In this document: positions 29,073 to 38,839 of the stretch, in pieces | Numbering within the stretch: position 1 is the stretch's first letter | Layout of the letters: each line of letters opens with the position of its first letter | Source of the DNA: Wohlfahrtiimonas chitiniclastica DSM 18708 | GTDB taxonomy: Bacteria; Pseudomonadota; Gammaproteobacteria; Cardiobacteriales; Wohlfahrtiimonadaceae | DNA length: 64,000 nt | Assembly (NCBI RefSeq): GCF_000375345.1 | Contig: NZ_AQXD01000003.1 | Location: 241,073-305,072, forward strand | Direction of reading: 5' to 3' | The notes under the pieces: generated by a model | Database searches by the model: none | What the model was told of the DNA's origin: nothing | Seen by the model: the letters and a program-made list of their open reading frames with translations, nothing else | Made by a program: the position numbers and the translations under genes

Positions 29073-29155
29073 AATAATGATCCTAATCTTTCTGTTAAAT
29101 AGATCTATGGCGATAGTCTACGTGATCCCTGTAAACTATGCCATAGTCATGCGAT

Positions 29156-29857
29156 CTATTCCCCTATTTTCAGCGTAATGTCGCCAATGCCATCAATGTG
29201 TCCTGTCAATTCATCCCCAGCCACCACAGCGCCCACACCTTCTGGCGTGCCAGTCATAATAACATCGCCCGGCATTAACGTATAAAGCGTGGATAAATGG
29301 GCAATGATCTCATCCACTGACCAGATCATTTGTGCCAAATCAGAGGATTGCTTCACCTCTCCATTGACGGACAACTCAATCTTGCCGCTCGTTAATTCAC
29401 CGCACTCAGCAATTGGCACCACTTCTGAGATAATGGCGCCATTTTCAAAATCCTTGGCAATGTCCCAAGAGAGGCGGCGCTCTTTCATTTGTGCTTGTAG
29501 ATCACGGCGCGTCATATCTAGCGCACATGCATAACCAAAAATATAATGTTTTGCCGCTTCGACAGGAATGTTCGCACCCTCTTTCCCGATGATGACGGCA
29601 AGCTCCATTTCGTGGTGTAAATTTTGTGTGCGCGATGGATAAGGAATCGTGCTGCCACTCGGTGCATAATGGCTTGGATGCTTTAAAAAATAAAAGGGCT
29701 CTTGCGTCGCTTTATCCACAGAGCTGCCCATCTCATTGGCATGGGCAAGATAATTGCGCCCCACACAAAAAATGCGATGAATGGGCATCGTTAATTGATA
29801 TTTTTTAATGGGTAAAGCCACCACGCTGTGGGGTGGGAAAATGTATTCAGCAAACAT
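29156..29857 (-). CDS. Fumarylacetoacetate hydrolase family protein
   Basis: A 233-residue FAH-fold enzyme. Substrate and metal residues are seen in IFCVGRNYLAHANEMG near 29-44, the HHEMELAVIIGKEG block near 84-97 (metal Glu pair), and GDVIMTGTPEGVGAV near 198-212. The size and motifs fit the FAHD1/YcgM group, whose members act as acylpyruvate hydrolases or oxaloacetate decarboxylases; the substrate cannot be settled from sequence. TAGGAGG precedes the ATG. No aromatic-catabolism genes are nearby. Confidence 0.85.
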   Translation of the reverse strand: MFAEYIFPPHSVVALPIKKYQLTMPIHRIFCVGRNYLAHANEMGSSVDKATQEPFYFLKHPSHYAPSGSTIPYPSRTQNLHHEMELAVIIGKEGANIPVEAAKHYIFGYACALDMTRRDLQAQMKERRLSWDIAKDFENGAIISEVVPIAECGELTSGKIELSVNGEVKQSSDLAQMIWSVDEIIAHLSTLYTLMPGDVIMTGTPEGVGAVVAGDELTGHIDGIGDITLKIGE

Positions 29858-30054
29858 AGAATCCTCCTAATTTTTATGGTGATTCTGCATCATATAATGA
29901 TGCGGCACATTTCGCACGTACTATCATTTTTTGATAAAAAATCGCCACTTTTTCATTTTTGTACTATCATTATAACCGTTGACGGTCAATTCAACCCTTT
30001 GATCTTATTGTCAACACGCTCTATCATCTATGCGAGATTACTCAGGAAGCCTCA

Positions 30055-30351
30055 ATGCAACACACTCTTAGCAGCACAACTGCCATCAACCATCAAGGTG
30101 AAAATGTGAACCATAAATACACTGAAATGATGAACATCCTTGTTGAACTCTTCGAAGCCTTTAACATCAAATTAACCTCAGAACAAGCGCACGGCTCAAT
30201 GGCATTGCCTTTTTCAGGTCGCGTGCAGTATTTATTGTCTCTCCCTAGCATTGTGAACTCATGGCGCACACAATATGGCGCTGAACCCACCGCAGAAAAC
30301 ATTCGCCGCATGAACATCGTCTTAACACAAATGAGCATGCGTGTAGACTAA
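30055..30351 (+). CDS. Uncharacterised small protein (paralogue of the 22.0-kb protein)
   Basis: A 98-residue protein of no family I recognise. AGGAAG precedes the ATG at 30055; an in-frame GTG at 30106 with GGTG upstream would give a shorter 81-residue form. The C-terminal segment ALPFSGR..LLSLPSIVNSWRTQYG and EPT resembles the small protein at 21975-22283. It is helical and soluble, with no signal peptide. It lies 72 bp upstream of the esterase start on the same strand and may be co-transcribed. Confidence 0.6.
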   Translation: MQHTLSSTTAINHQGENVNHKYTEMMNILVELFEAFNIKLTSEQAHGSMALPFSGRVQYLLSLPSIVNSWRTQYGAEPTAENIRRMNIVLTQMSMRVD

Positions 30352-30423
30352 TGGTGTGATGCCATGAGATTCTATCGCCGCATCATCCTCTTTTTTTGTA
30401 TGATTCCCTTAGGAGCATTCACC

Positions 30424-31095
30424 ATGGCAAAAGCCCCATTAATCATTGATTCGCCCATCACTGCTGACTCAGCAGTGATCTGGCTCCACGGTCTTGGCGC
30501 CTCTCAACAGGACTTTGCACCGGTTGCCCATTATTTACAAGATCGTTATACACCTTCAACCCGTTACATTTTGCCCCAAGCGCCGGATTTACCGGTGACA
30601 CTCAACGGCGGCTATGTCATGCCCGCTTGGTATGACTTGATTGATTTAACGCATCCGCGCACCGTCAAAGTTGAAGAGCTCGATGCAGCTGCACGTACAA
30701 TTCGCGCATTGATTGATGATATGGTCAATCAAGGCATTGCCATCGATCGCATCTTTTTGGCAGGATTTTCCCAAGGGGGCGCCGTTGTGTTACACACAGC
30801 TTATGTGCATGAAGATTTACCCCTTGGCGGCGTTTTAGCACTGTCCACCTACTTCCCCACAAGTTCTGATCAACCCTTAACCGAGATTCAGAAAAATATC
30901 CCGAGCATTCATCTGCATGGCACGCTTGATCCTGTGGTTCCGATTGAATATGGGAAAGCCGCCAAAGATGGACTGGAAAATCTTGGCGTCAATGCAGCAT
31001 GGCACACCTATCCGATGCGCCATGAAGCTTCAGAAGCTGAGATTCAACAAATTGGCCAATGGCTGTCTGAACAATTAACGCAAAGTGAGGGTTAA
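30424..31095 (+). CDS. Alpha/beta-hydrolase, carboxylesterase/lysophospholipase type
   Basis: A 223-residue serine esterase from the ATG at 30424, which has AGGAG eight bases upstream and gives the usual cytosolic length; an ATG at 30364 would add 20 hydrophobic residues and has a weak site. The family pattern is complete: VIWLHGLGASQQDFAP near 18-33, the nucleophile elbow AGFSQGGAVVLHTA near 113-126, Asp in HGTLDPVVPIEYG and catalytic His in YPMRHEAS. Broad-range carboxylesterase is the safe call. Its end overlaps the convergent PTS gene by 21 bp. Confidence 0.87.
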   Translation: MAKAPLIIDSPITADSAVIWLHGLGASQQDFAPVAHYLQDRYTPSTRYILPQAPDLPVTLNGGYVMPAWYDLIDLTHPRTVKVEELDAAARTIRALIDDMVNQGIAIDRIFLAGFSQGGAVVLHTAYVHEDLPLGGVLALSTYFPTSSDQPLTEIQKNIPSIHLHGTLDPVVPIEYGKAAKDGLENLGVNAAWHTYPMRHEASEAEIQQIGQWLSEQLTQSEG

Positions 31096-32091
31096 ATCCC
31101 CTGTGTTGATGAGTCCTTTTTGACGCATCAGCATCGCAATGCCAAGGCTCAATACAATGGGTAAAATGATGTGAAACACCAACACTAAACTTGCGGTGTG
31201 CACAGAAAATCCCATGGTTTCAAATGCCATGAATTGCCCCACAAAACCACTGGTACCCATGCCAGCGCCCGCTTTGTTGTTGAGCATCTCAAAGCCCACA
31301 ATCGCAATCGGCGCACAGATGAGCCCTGCGAGCGTTGGCGGCACTAAAATCCATGGGTTTTTCACAATGTTGCCAATTTGCAACATCGAGGTGCCAATGC
31401 CTTGCGCAACCGCTCCCGAGAAACCATTTTCCCGATAACTGATGGCAGCAAAGCCCACCATTTGTGCCGAGCAACCAATCACCGCAGCACCAGCAGCAAC
31501 GCCTTCTAACCCCAACATAAATGAGAGCGCTGCACTTGAAATGGGCGCTGTGAGTGCAAGTCCCATAATGGTGGCCACAATCATGGACATAATGAGTGGA
31601 TGCTGCATCGTTGCCCAGTTAATGGTATTGCCTAAATAACTCATCAATTCTTGAATGGGTAAGCCAATCAATTGTGCACTGCCATAGCCCATCAAAATCA
31701 TGCTAAACGGCACCACTAAAATATCCAGTTGAGTGGTTTGATAGAGAAGTTTAACGAGCTCAACGGTCACTAAAACAGCAAAATAGCTGCCCGCCACGCC
31801 ACCGACTTGATTGCCCATCGCGCCCACAAAAATGGCACTGAACAACAATAATGGCGGTGCTTTCAAGGCATATGCCACCGCAACGCCAATGGCCGCGCCC
31901 ACCACTTTGCCATCCATCGCAAAAGTGCCAAGCTCCACAAATAGCTCAATACCAAGCTGCGTGCCAATCGTTTTGATGATGAGCCCGATTAACAATGATG
32001 AAAACAGCCCAAGCGCCATATAACTCAAGGCATCCACGAAATAAGTGCGCGCTGACCATTGCACCCCTTTTCGCTTCATCCACTCCAACAT
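31075..32091 (-). CDS. PTS transporter subunit IIC (EIIC_2 family), no partners nearby
   Basis: A 338-residue protein with about ten hydrophobic segments and Gly-rich loops (GAMGNQVGGVAG, GTSGFVGQFMAFETMG), matching the PTS_EIIC_2 family. These are membrane components related to sugar-PTS permeases. No IIA, IIB, HPr or EI gene is in the window, so it may work with distant partners or as a PTS-independent carrier. The start at 32091 has GAGGAG; the TTG four codons upstream lies on that site. The substrate is unknown. Confidence 0.75.
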   Translation of the reverse strand: MLEWMKRKGVQWSARTYFVDALSYMALGLFSSLLIGLIIKTIGTQLGIELFVELGTFAMDGKVVGAAIGVAVAYALKAPPLLLFSAIFVGAMGNQVGGVAGSYFAVLVTVELVKLLYQTTQLDILVVPFSMILMGYGSAQLIGLPIQELMSYLGNTINWATMQHPLIMSMIVATIMGLALTAPISSAALSFMLGLEGVAAGAAVIGCSAQMVGFAAISYRENGFSGAVAQGIGTSMLQIGNIVKNPWILVPPTLAGLICAPIAIVGFEMLNNKAGAGMGTSGFVGQFMAFETMGFSVHTASLVLVFHIILPIVLSLGIAMLMRQKGLINTGDLTLTLR

Positions 32092-32214
32092 GATCTCCTC
32101 CAAAATGCATAAAAGATAAGCAAAATCGCTTGGAAAAATACTCTAACATTTAATATATAAAATTCAAGATAATAATTTATTAAAAATTGTTTAATACATA
32201 AAACAATTGAACCA

Positions 32215-32242
32215 TAAAAAAATCCCGCCCGAAGGCAGGATT
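32215..32242 (-). terminator. Rho-independent terminator of mscS
   Basis: AATCCCGCC and GGCAGGATT pair with one mismatch around a CGAA loop (32221-32242), with a T run on the minus strand. Confidence 0.8.
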
Positions 32243-32261
32243 AAAAATACAGTCATCAAAT

Positions 32262-33278
32262 TTATGCAGATTTTTGCATGTACAACGTTTGTGTTGGGAA
32301 GGCAAAATCTGCACCATGTTTATGCACGATGCTGATCATCTCTAAATAGACTTCTTGCTGCGCTTCTAACCACTCCGCCCATACCGTAGTTTTAGTAAAG
32401 CAATAAATCATGATGTTTAACGAAGAGTCTGCAAACTCATTGAAATACACCAATAATGTTTGTGTGGCATCAATTTTGGGATGCTGCTGCAACATGGTGC
32501 GAATGTCATTGACAATGTCACCCACCTTATCGGCATCATCATAACGCAAACCAAGCTCAGTTTTGATGCGTCGATTGGTCATACGCCCAGGGTTTTCCAC
32601 ACTGATGGCGGAAAATACAGCATTTGGGACATACAAAGGACGATGATCAAACGTCATGATTTTGGTAATGCGCCAGCCCACTTCCACCACAGTGCCTTCA
32701 ATCTGGCGATCCGGCGAGCTCACCCAATCACCAATATTAAAGGGGCGATCAAAATAGAGCATGATGCCGGAAAAGAAGTTACTTAAAATGTCTTTACCCG
32801 CCATACCAATGGCGATCCCACCGATCCCGCCAAATGCCAATAAGCCGGATAAACTTAAGCCAAAATGCTCACCAAACATCAACACGATGATGCCGAAAAT
32901 GATGATTTTTAATACGCGATTAATGATGCGGGCAGAAGTTGGATCACCATGTTTGCGCACTTGGGCTTTTTCTAAGCGATTCATCACTTTAAATAAACGA
33001 TTGGTGATGATCAACACCAGCCAAAAAACAGCGATCAACTGTACAGTCGCTGCCGAAATGAAATGTAATTTAAAATCCACGAGCGCAAATTGAACATATT
33101 GAGAGATGATCAGCACCACGCCGCATAAAATTGCCGATTGTAATAAACGAGAGATGATCCCTTTTTTACTGTCTTTAAAGCGGCGGCCACAAAATGCACT
33201 GATCAAATAGGCCACTAAGCCCACGCAAATGATCCCGCCCCCCACAGCATATTTCATTAATAATGTTTCTGTGATCAT
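32262..33278 (-). CDS. MscS family mechanosensitive channel
   Basis: A 338-residue inner-membrane channel that releases solutes on osmotic downshock. Four to five membrane segments precede the pore-lining helix [20 protein letters not shown] near 165-184, then [19 protein letters not shown] and the cytoplasmic beta domain. The Gly/Ala packing of the pore helix is the MscS signature. More N-terminal segments than E. coli MscS are present, so it is a paralogue rather than a strict orthologue. AAGGAT precedes the ATG; a terminator separates it from prpD. Confidence 0.87.
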   Translation of the reverse strand: MITETLLMKYAVGGGIICVGLVAYLISAFCGRRFKDSKKGIISRLLQSAILCGVVLIISQYVQFALVDFKLHFISAATVQLIAVFWLVLIITNRLFKVMNRLEKAQVRKHGDPTSARIINRVLKIIIFGIIVLMFGEHFGLSLSGLLAFGGIGGIAIGMAGKDILSNFFSGIMLYFDRPFNIGDWVSSPDRQIEGTVVEVGWRITKIMTFDHRPLYVPNAVFSAISVENPGRMTNRRIKTELGLRYDDADKVGDIVNDIRTMLQQHPKIDATQTLLVYFNEFADSSLNIMIYCFTKTTVWAEWLEAQQEVYLEMISIVHKHGADFAFPTQTLYMQKSA

Positions 33279-33319
33279 GGTTTATCCTTCTGTTATGAAA
33301 TTATCCCGCCATTTTACAG

Positions 33320-33343
33320 AAAAAAAGCCCGCATAGCGCGGGC
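33320..33343 (-). terminator. Rho-independent terminator of the prpBCD operon
   Basis: GCCCGC/GCGGGC stem (33327-33332, 33338-33343), 5-base loop, and a T run on the minus strand. Confidence 0.88.
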
Positions 33344-33378
33344 AAAGGACTGGAATCAAATTTATTGTTATGGAGAGA

Positions 33379-34806
33379 TTAGATTACATAAAGATCCACA
33401 TATTCATTGACAGGAATCTCTAAGATTTTATCTAAATCAAGCGATGCATCAAGAATGGTGTTTTGTTGTTTCTCAGGGAAACGGCGCGCTAAATTCACTT
33501 TGAATTTTTCGATGAGCAATGGAATGCCATCGGTTCTGCGGCGCTTGTGGCCAATGGGGTATTCCACCACCACTTCATCTAACACCGTGCCATCTTTAAA
33601 AGTAACGGTCAAAGCATTGGCGATCGAGCGCTTTTCAGGATCATGGTAATCTGCGGTAAATTGTGGATCTTCCACACATTCCATTTTGTCACGTAAAGCA
33701 TCAATGGCAGGATTTTTCGCAATTGTATCTTCATAATCCGCAGCCGTTAAGCGACCATAAATCAATGGGACTGCCACCATGTATTGAATGCAGTGATCAC
33801 GATCCGCTGGGTTATTCAATGGACCTTTCTTATCAATGATGCGAATGCATGCTTCATGTGTGCGAATGGTGATTTTCTCGATGTCCTCATAGGTTTTACC
33901 CATGACATCTAATGTGCCTTTTAAGGTCATTGCAGCTTCTACAGCCGTTTGTGAATGGAATTCCGCTGGGAATGAGATCTTAAAGAGCACATTTTCCATC
34001 ACATAGCTGCCATAAGGGCGCTGGAATTTAAATGCTTGACCTTTAAAAGAGACATCATAAAAGCCCCAAGTTTTCGCCGTCAATACAGAGGGATAACCCA
34101 TTTCGCCTTTTTTCGCCATCAAGGCTAAGCGAACGGCGCGAGATGTTGCATCACCGGCTGCCCATGATTTACGAGAACCTGTATTTGGCGCATGGCGATA
34201 TGTTCTTAAGGATTGCCCATCAACCCATGCTAAGGACACCGCATTTAAGATCTCTTCACGGGTTAAATCCAGCATTTGTGCAACCACTGCGGTGGATGCC
34301 ACTTTCACTAAAATCACGTGATCTAAGCCCACTTTGTTAAAGGAGTTTTCAAGGGCAATGCAGCCTTGAATTTCATGTGCTTTGATCATGCCCGTTAAGA
34401 CTGCTTTCATGGTTAAAGGCGCTTTACCATTGGCAATCGCTACGCGAGAGAGCCAATCGGCCACTGCTAAAATACCGCCTAAGTTATCAGAAGGATGACC
34501 CCATTCTGCCGCTAACCATGTGTCATTAAAATCGAGCCAGCGGATCATGGCACCAATGTTAAACGCCGCTTGCACAGGATCTAACTGAAATTGTGTGCCC
34601 GGTACTTTTGCACCATTTGGCACCACAGTTCCCGGGACAATAGGTCCCATCAATTTTGTACATGCCGGATAATCTAATGCCTCTAATCCACAGCCTAAAG
34701 TATCTAACAAACAGTAATGAGCCGTTTGATACGCCAAGGGCGATTGAATTTCATAATTGGTGACGTAATCGACGATGTCCACTAAAACTTGATCAAATTT
34801 TTGCAT
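33379..34806 (-). CDS. prpD: 2-methylcitrate dehydratase PrpD
   Basis: A 475-residue MmgE/PrpD-family enzyme that dehydrates 2-methylcitrate to 2-methyl-cis-aconitate. Seen: [20 protein letters not shown] near 28-47, the [20 protein letters not shown] block near 89-108 and the C-terminal [11 protein letters not shown]. Third gene of prpBCD, 49 bp after prpC. No acnD or prpF is present, so this is the PrpD version of the pathway; an aconitase elsewhere must hydrate the product. Confidence 0.96.
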   Translation of the reverse strand: MQKFDQVLVDIVDYVTNYEIQSPLAYQTAHYCLLDTLGCGLEALDYPACTKLMGPIVPGTVVPNGAKVPGTQFQLDPVQAAFNIGAMIRWLDFNDTWLAAEWGHPSDNLGGILAVADWLSRVAIANGKAPLTMKAVLTGMIKAHEIQGCIALENSFNKVGLDHVILVKVASTAVVAQMLDLTREEILNAVSLAWVDGQSLRTYRHAPNTGSRKSWAAGDATSRAVRLALMAKKGEMGYPSVLTAKTWGFYDVSFKGQAFKFQRPYGSYVMENVLFKISFPAEFHSQTAVEAAMTLKGTLDVMGKTYEDIEKITIRTHEACIRIIDKKGPLNNPADRDHCIQYMVAVPLIYGRLTAADYEDTIAKNPAIDALRDKMECVEDPQFTADYHDPEKRSIANALTVTFKDGTVLDEVVVEYPIGHKRRRTDGIPLLIEKFKVNLARRFPEKQQNTILDASLDLDKILEIPVNEYVDLYVI

Positions 34807-34855
34807 TGTACTTCCCTATTTTCTAAATTTTGTGTGAATGAATGTTTGCATGCCC

Positions 34856-36016
34856 TTAACGCTCGTTAATGAATACAAACTCCATCGGCTCAGGGCCGTT
34901 GTAATGGGCAGATGGACGGATGATTTTGTTATCTTTGCGTTGCTCAATGATGTGTGCTGCCCAGCCTGCAGAACGCGCAATGGCAAACAATGGGGTAAAC
35001 ATCGCCGTTGGCACGCCCATCATGTGATAAGACACTGCAGAGAACCAGTCTAAGTTCGGGAACATATTTTTCTCGCGCTGCATGAACTCTTCTAAACGTT
35101 CAGCGATGTTGAACATCTTCATAGAGCCGGCTTCCATCGACAAATCATGCGCCACTTTTTTGATCACGATGTTGCGAGGATCTGCAATCGTATACACAGG
35201 ATGACCAAAGCCAATGATGATCTCTTTACGTGCTACGCGTTCGGCAATGTCAGCTTCGGCTTCATCGGGTGAGTCATAGCGCTGCTGAATTTCAAAAGAA
35301 ACTTCATTGGCCCCACCATGTTTTGGTCCACGTAAAGCACCGATGGCGCCAGAGATGGCAGAATACATATCCGATCCCGTCCCTGCAATCACGCGGCTTG
35401 TAAAGGTTGATGCATTGAACTCATGCTCTGCATATAAAATCAATGAGATGTGCATGGCTTTGACATGTTCAGGCGAAGGTTTGTGGCCATGCAATAAATA
35501 CAAGAAATGGCCACCTAATGAATCTTCTTCTGTTTCAAGTTCAATACGCACACCATTGTGGCTATAGTGATACCAATACACCAACATTGAACCGAGCGAC
35601 GCCATTAAGCGATCGGCAATGTCTTTCGCCGCAGCGCAATCTTGATTATCCTTCTCAGGCAAAATACAGCCCATCAAAGAGACGCCCGTTCTTAATACAT
35701 CCATCGGATGGGAGGAGGCAGGTAAAGTTTCTAAGGCTTTTTGCACAGCCTTTGGTAAACCACGCAATGCCTTCAATTTCTTTTTATATAAATTGAGTTC
35801 ATTTTGTGTGGGTAACTTACCATGAATGAGAAGATAAGCGACCTCTTCAAACTCACAATGTTCGGCTAAATCCAAAATGTCATATCCGCGGTAATGCAAT
35901 TCATTGCCGTTGATGCCGACGGTGCACAATCCTGTGGAACCGGCGATCATGCCAGATAAGGCAACGGATTTTTTGGGCCTAAAACTTGGTGCAATAACCT
36001 CTAATACTTTACTCAT
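34856..36016 (-). CDS. prpC: 2-methylcitrate synthase PrpC
   Basis: A 386-residue citrate synthase superfamily enzyme that condenses propionyl-CoA with oxaloacetate. The catalytic residues are in [20 protein letters not shown] near 190-209, [12 protein letters not shown] near 231-242 and [13 protein letters not shown] near 273-285. The short N-terminus ([19 protein letters not shown]) and prp context favour methylcitrate synthase over GltA. Ribosome site TAGGAGGAG. Lies between prpB and prpD. Confidence 0.96.
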   Translation of the reverse strand: MSKVLEVIAPSFRPKKSVALSGMIAGSTGLCTVGINGNELHYRGYDILDLAEHCEFEEVAYLLIHGKLPTQNELNLYKKKLKALRGLPKAVQKALETLPASSHPMDVLRTGVSLMGCILPEKDNQDCAAAKDIADRLMASLGSMLVYWYHYSHNGVRIELETEEDSLGGHFLYLLHGHKPSPEHVKAMHISLILYAEHEFNASTFTSRVIAGTGSDMYSAISGAIGALRGPKHGGANEVSFEIQQRYDSPDEAEADIAERVARKEIIIGFGHPVYTIADPRNIVIKKVAHDLSMEAGSMKMFNIAERLEEFMQREKNMFPNLDWFSAVSYHMMGVPTAMFTPLFAIARSAGWAAHIIEQRKDNKIIRPSAHYNGPEPMEFVFINER

Positions 36017-36050
36017 GATATTCTCCTCCTAAGATTGAACATCGCGCTCT

Positions 36051-36938
36051 TTATTTTTTCTGCGATGAGAACAACGAATCTAAATAATCTTCATATTGGT
36101 AATAATTAATGCTCTGATATAACTCTTCACGCGTTTGCATGGTGTCCACCACGCTTTGTTGCGTGCCCTTCTCACGAAGTGTTTGATAGACGTTCAATGC
36201 AGCTTTATTCATGGCACGAAATGCCGACAATGGATAAAGAGCAATCGCAACATCTACACTGCGTAATTCATCTAATGTAAACAGTGGCGTTTTGCCGAAC
36301 TCCGTTAAGTTCGCAAGCACCGGTACGCGGGTTTTATCCACAAATTGCTTGTACATCGACAACTCAGTCACCGCCTCTGGAAAGAGCACATCTGCCCCAG
36401 CTTCAATGTACGCATGGGCGCGCTCTAAAGTTTTCTCTAAACCTTCCACTGCTAATGCATCGGTTCTTGCGATGATCACAAAATCAGGATCAGTCTTTGC
36501 ATCGACGGCAGCTTTGATGCGATCAACCATTTCCGAAGTTGAGACGATCTCTTTATTCGGACGATGGCCACAGCGTTTTGCGGTCACTTGATCTTCTAAA
36601 TGAAGACCGGCTGCACCCGCTTTAATGAACGATTTGACTGTACGCGCAATGTTTAATGCGGTGGTGCCAAGACCGCTGTCAGCGTCTGCAATTAAAGGGA
36701 GATCACACACATTTGTGATGCGCTCGATGTCCACTAAAAAATCGTGCAAAGTGGCAATCCCTAAATCCGGTACGCCCAGTGAACCTGCCGATACGCCGCC
36801 ACCGGATAAATAAATGCTTTTAAAGCCAGATTGCTGTGCCAATAGCGCATGATTCGCATTGATCACGCCCACCAACTGTAATGGTGATTCCACCGCTAAC
36901 GCCTCTTTAAAACGTTTGCCTTGAGAATTGACTGCCAT
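36051..36938 (-). CDS. prpB: 2-methylisocitrate lyase PrpB
   Basis: A 295-residue PEP mutase/isocitrate lyase fold enzyme that splits 2-methylisocitrate into pyruvate and succinate. Seen: [18 protein letters not shown] near 43-60, the metal-binding DADSGLG, the [19 protein letters not shown] loop with catalytic Cys near residue 122, and [19 protein letters not shown] before the ATG at 36938. First gene of the operon, directly behind the sigma-54 promoter. Confidence 0.96.
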   Translation of the reverse strand: MAVNSQGKRFKEALAVESPLQLVGVINANHALLAQQSGFKSIYLSGGGVSAGSLGVPDLGIATLHDFLVDIERITNVCDLPLIADADSGLGTTALNIARTVKSFIKAGAAGLHLEDQVTAKRCGHRPNKEIVSTSEMVDRIKAAVDAKTDPDFVIIARTDALAVEGLEKTLERAHAYIEAGADVLFPEAVTELSMYKQFVDKTRVPVLANLTEFGKTPLFTLDELRSVDVAIALYPLSAFRAMNKAALNVYQTLREKGTQQSVVDTMQTREELYQSINYYQYEDYLDSLFSSQKK

Positions 36939-36990
36939 ACTTCACTCCTTTATTTGATAACTGTATTGATGCAACCGCTATCAGTGATAG

Positions 36991-37006
36991 AGCAATTAGC
37001 GTGCCA
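36991..37006 (-). promoter_or_regulatory. Sigma-54 promoter of prpBCD
   Basis: On the minus strand TGGCAC (37001-37006), five bases, then TTGCT (36991-36995): a full match to the -24/-12 consensus, about 53 bp upstream of prpB. It fits the divergent gene for the sigma-54 activator PrpR. Confidence 0.9.
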
Positions 37007-37114
37007 ACTTTTATTTTTTTGTAGTCTTTTTGTAATTATTTTTCTATCTATCTGTTTATGTTAAGGTTAAATTTTAAAAACTGAGGTCATGAAAATAATT
37101 CATGCATTTCAAAA

Positions 37115-37143
37115 TGTTGCATTTTTATCATTTCTGTGCAACA
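37115..37143. promoter_or_regulatory. Inverted repeat, candidate PrpR upstream activating site
   Basis: TGTTGCA (37115-37121) and TGCAACA (37137-37143) are perfect inverted heptamers with a 15-bp spacer. They lie about 110-140 bp upstream of the sigma-54 promoter and just before prpR, a typical enhancer position. The same half-site occurs without a spacer in the palindromes at 52.1 and 58.6 kb. Confidence 0.5.
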
Positions 37144-37173
37144 AATGAATAAATTGAAACAATATTGGAACAA

Positions 37174-38802
37174 ATGACCATGCCAACCAAAACCACCACT
37201 GAAAAACCGATTATTTGGACAGTTTCCATCACACATTTGTATGAAACTTTCCAAGAAATGAGCAATGAATTTTCTGAAATTGCTGAAATAACCCCAATAA
37301 AACAAAGCTTTGAAGAAGCTGTACAATACATCAGATCCGCTACAAAAGAGCATCACTGTGATGCCATTATTTCCGCAGGTTCTAATGGTGCTTATTTGAA
37401 AGATCGCCTATCGATTCCTGTCATCAATGTGCGTGAAAGTGGCTTTGATGTGATGCATGCCCTAGCGACAGCGCGAGAAATCAGCCCAAAGATTGGCATC
37501 ATCAATTATCGTAAACCCTTACCTGCATTAGAAAAATTCAAACAAGCGTTTAATATCCCGATCGAAGAGCGCATCTACATCACACGTGATGATGCCAAAG
37601 CCGCCATCAATGAGCTTAAACGCAAAGGCATTGGCGTTATTGTGGGCGCGGGCTTAATCACGGAAATGGCGAATGCTGCGGGCATTCCCTCCGTTTTTCT
37701 CTATTCCACAGAAACCATCCGCGAAGCCTTTCGCCATGCCATTAAGATTGCCAAGCAGTCGATTCATCTACGCAAAAACAGACTCAATGAAACGAAATTA
37801 TCGTTAGATGCCAAATATCATGTGGGAGACATCAAAGGATTTTCTCCCGAAATTGAGCGCGTGCGCGCAGCGGTTTTGCTCTACTCAAAAACCAAAGCCC
37901 CTACTCTCATTCAAGGTGAAAGCGGCACAGGTAAAGAGCTCATTGCCCATGCCATTCACCATGAATATACCGCGCACTTTCAACATAAAACTGGGCAGCA
38001 AAAGCGCCCCTTTGTGGCAATTAACTGTAGCGCCATTCCTGAATCCCTTTTAGAGTCCGAGCTCTTTGGCTATGAGGAAGGCGCTTTTACGGGTTCACTT
38101 CGCGGTGGGAAAGCCGGTGTATTTGAAGTGGCCAACAATGGCACGCTCTTTTTAGACGAAATTGGGGAAATGCCATTATCGCTACAAAATCGCCTCTTGC
38201 GCGTATTGGAAGAAAAGAGCATTGTGCGCGTCGGCGGTTATCATCCGATTCCTGTGGATGTCAAAATCATCGCCGCCACGCATGCTAAGCTCGATGAATG
38301 GGTTAAAGCGGGGAAATTTAGGCTAGATCTCTTTTATCGTTTAAGTGTGCTCAGAATCTTCAATCCGCCCCTTCGTAAACGCGGGCGCGACATCATTTTA
38401 TTGGCAGAAACCTTATTAAAACAGGCGCTCACTTCGCTGAATTTACCCATTCGTCATGAATATTTAGCTGCATTGCCAAAGTGTGACGAAGCGCTCCTCA
38501 ATTATCATTGGCCGGGCAATATCCGCGAGCTGCGCAACATCACCGAGCGCATTGCCCTCTACCTAAAAGCCAACCCCAATCAAGTGCCGAACAATCGCAT
38601 GATTCTTGATCTCTCAGATGAGCGCCACATTCATTATGATGAGCCAAGCATTCTCACGGATCCGCCCTTAATCAGCGAAGAGCCGGATCTTGCCGCCTTA
38701 TTAAAATACTTTAAAGGCGATAAACAGGCCGTGGCCAATTACCTTGGCATCAGCCGCACCACTTTATGGCGCAAGATGAAAGCCCTTCACAATCATGCAT
38801 AA
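37174..38802 (+). CDS. prpR: Sigma-54 dependent activator of propionate catabolism PrpR
   Basis: About 542 residues. The N-terminal PrpR_N sensor (AIISAGSNGAYLKDRLSIPV near 61-80) is followed by the AAA+ domain: Walker A GESGTGKELIA near 247-257, the sigma-54-contacting GAFTGS loop near 305, Walker B LFLDEIGEM, and a C-terminal Fis-type helix-turn-helix (KQAVANYLGISRTTLWRKMK). In enteric bacteria PrpR senses 2-methylcitrate. It is divergent from prpB. The ATG at 37174 is preferred to a TTG at 37165. Confidence 0.95.
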   Translation: MTMPTKTTTEKPIIWTVSITHLYETFQEMSNEFSEIAEITPIKQSFEEAVQYIRSATKEHHCDAIISAGSNGAYLKDRLSIPVINVRESGFDVMHALATAREISPKIGIINYRKPLPALEKFKQAFNIPIEERIYITRDDAKAAINELKRKGIGVIVGAGLITEMANAAGIPSVFLYSTETIREAFRHAIKIAKQSIHLRKNRLNETKLSLDAKYHVGDIKGFSPEIERVRAAVLLYSKTKAPTLIQGESGTGKELIAHAIHHEYTAHFQHKTGQQKRPFVAINCSAIPESLLESELFGYEEGAFTGSLRGGKAGVFEVANNGTLFLDEIGEMPLSLQNRLLRVLEEKSIVRVGGYHPIPVDVKIIAATHAKLDEWVKAGKFRLDLFYRLSVLRIFNPPLRKRGRDIILLAETLLKQALTSLNLPIRHEYLAALPKCDEALLNYHWPGNIRELRNITERIALYLKANPNQVPNNRMILDLSDERHIHYDEPSILTDPPLISEEPDLAALLKYFKGDKQAVANYLGISRTTLWRKMKALHNHA

Positions 38803-38828
38803 AAAAAGCAGCCCAGAGGCTGCTTTTT
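38803..38828. terminator. Bidirectional terminator between prpR and the DASS symporter
   Basis: An 11-bp stem AAAAAGCAGCC/GGCTGCTTTTT with a 4-base loop. Confidence 0.9.
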
Positions 38829-38839
38829 GATTCGCTCGA

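Noticed and set aside
30364..30423. Signal-like 20-residue extension of the esterase
   Set aside because: The internal ATG at 30424 has a strong AGGAG site and gives the normal cytosolic length; the upstream ATG has a poor site. Some export cannot be fully excluded.
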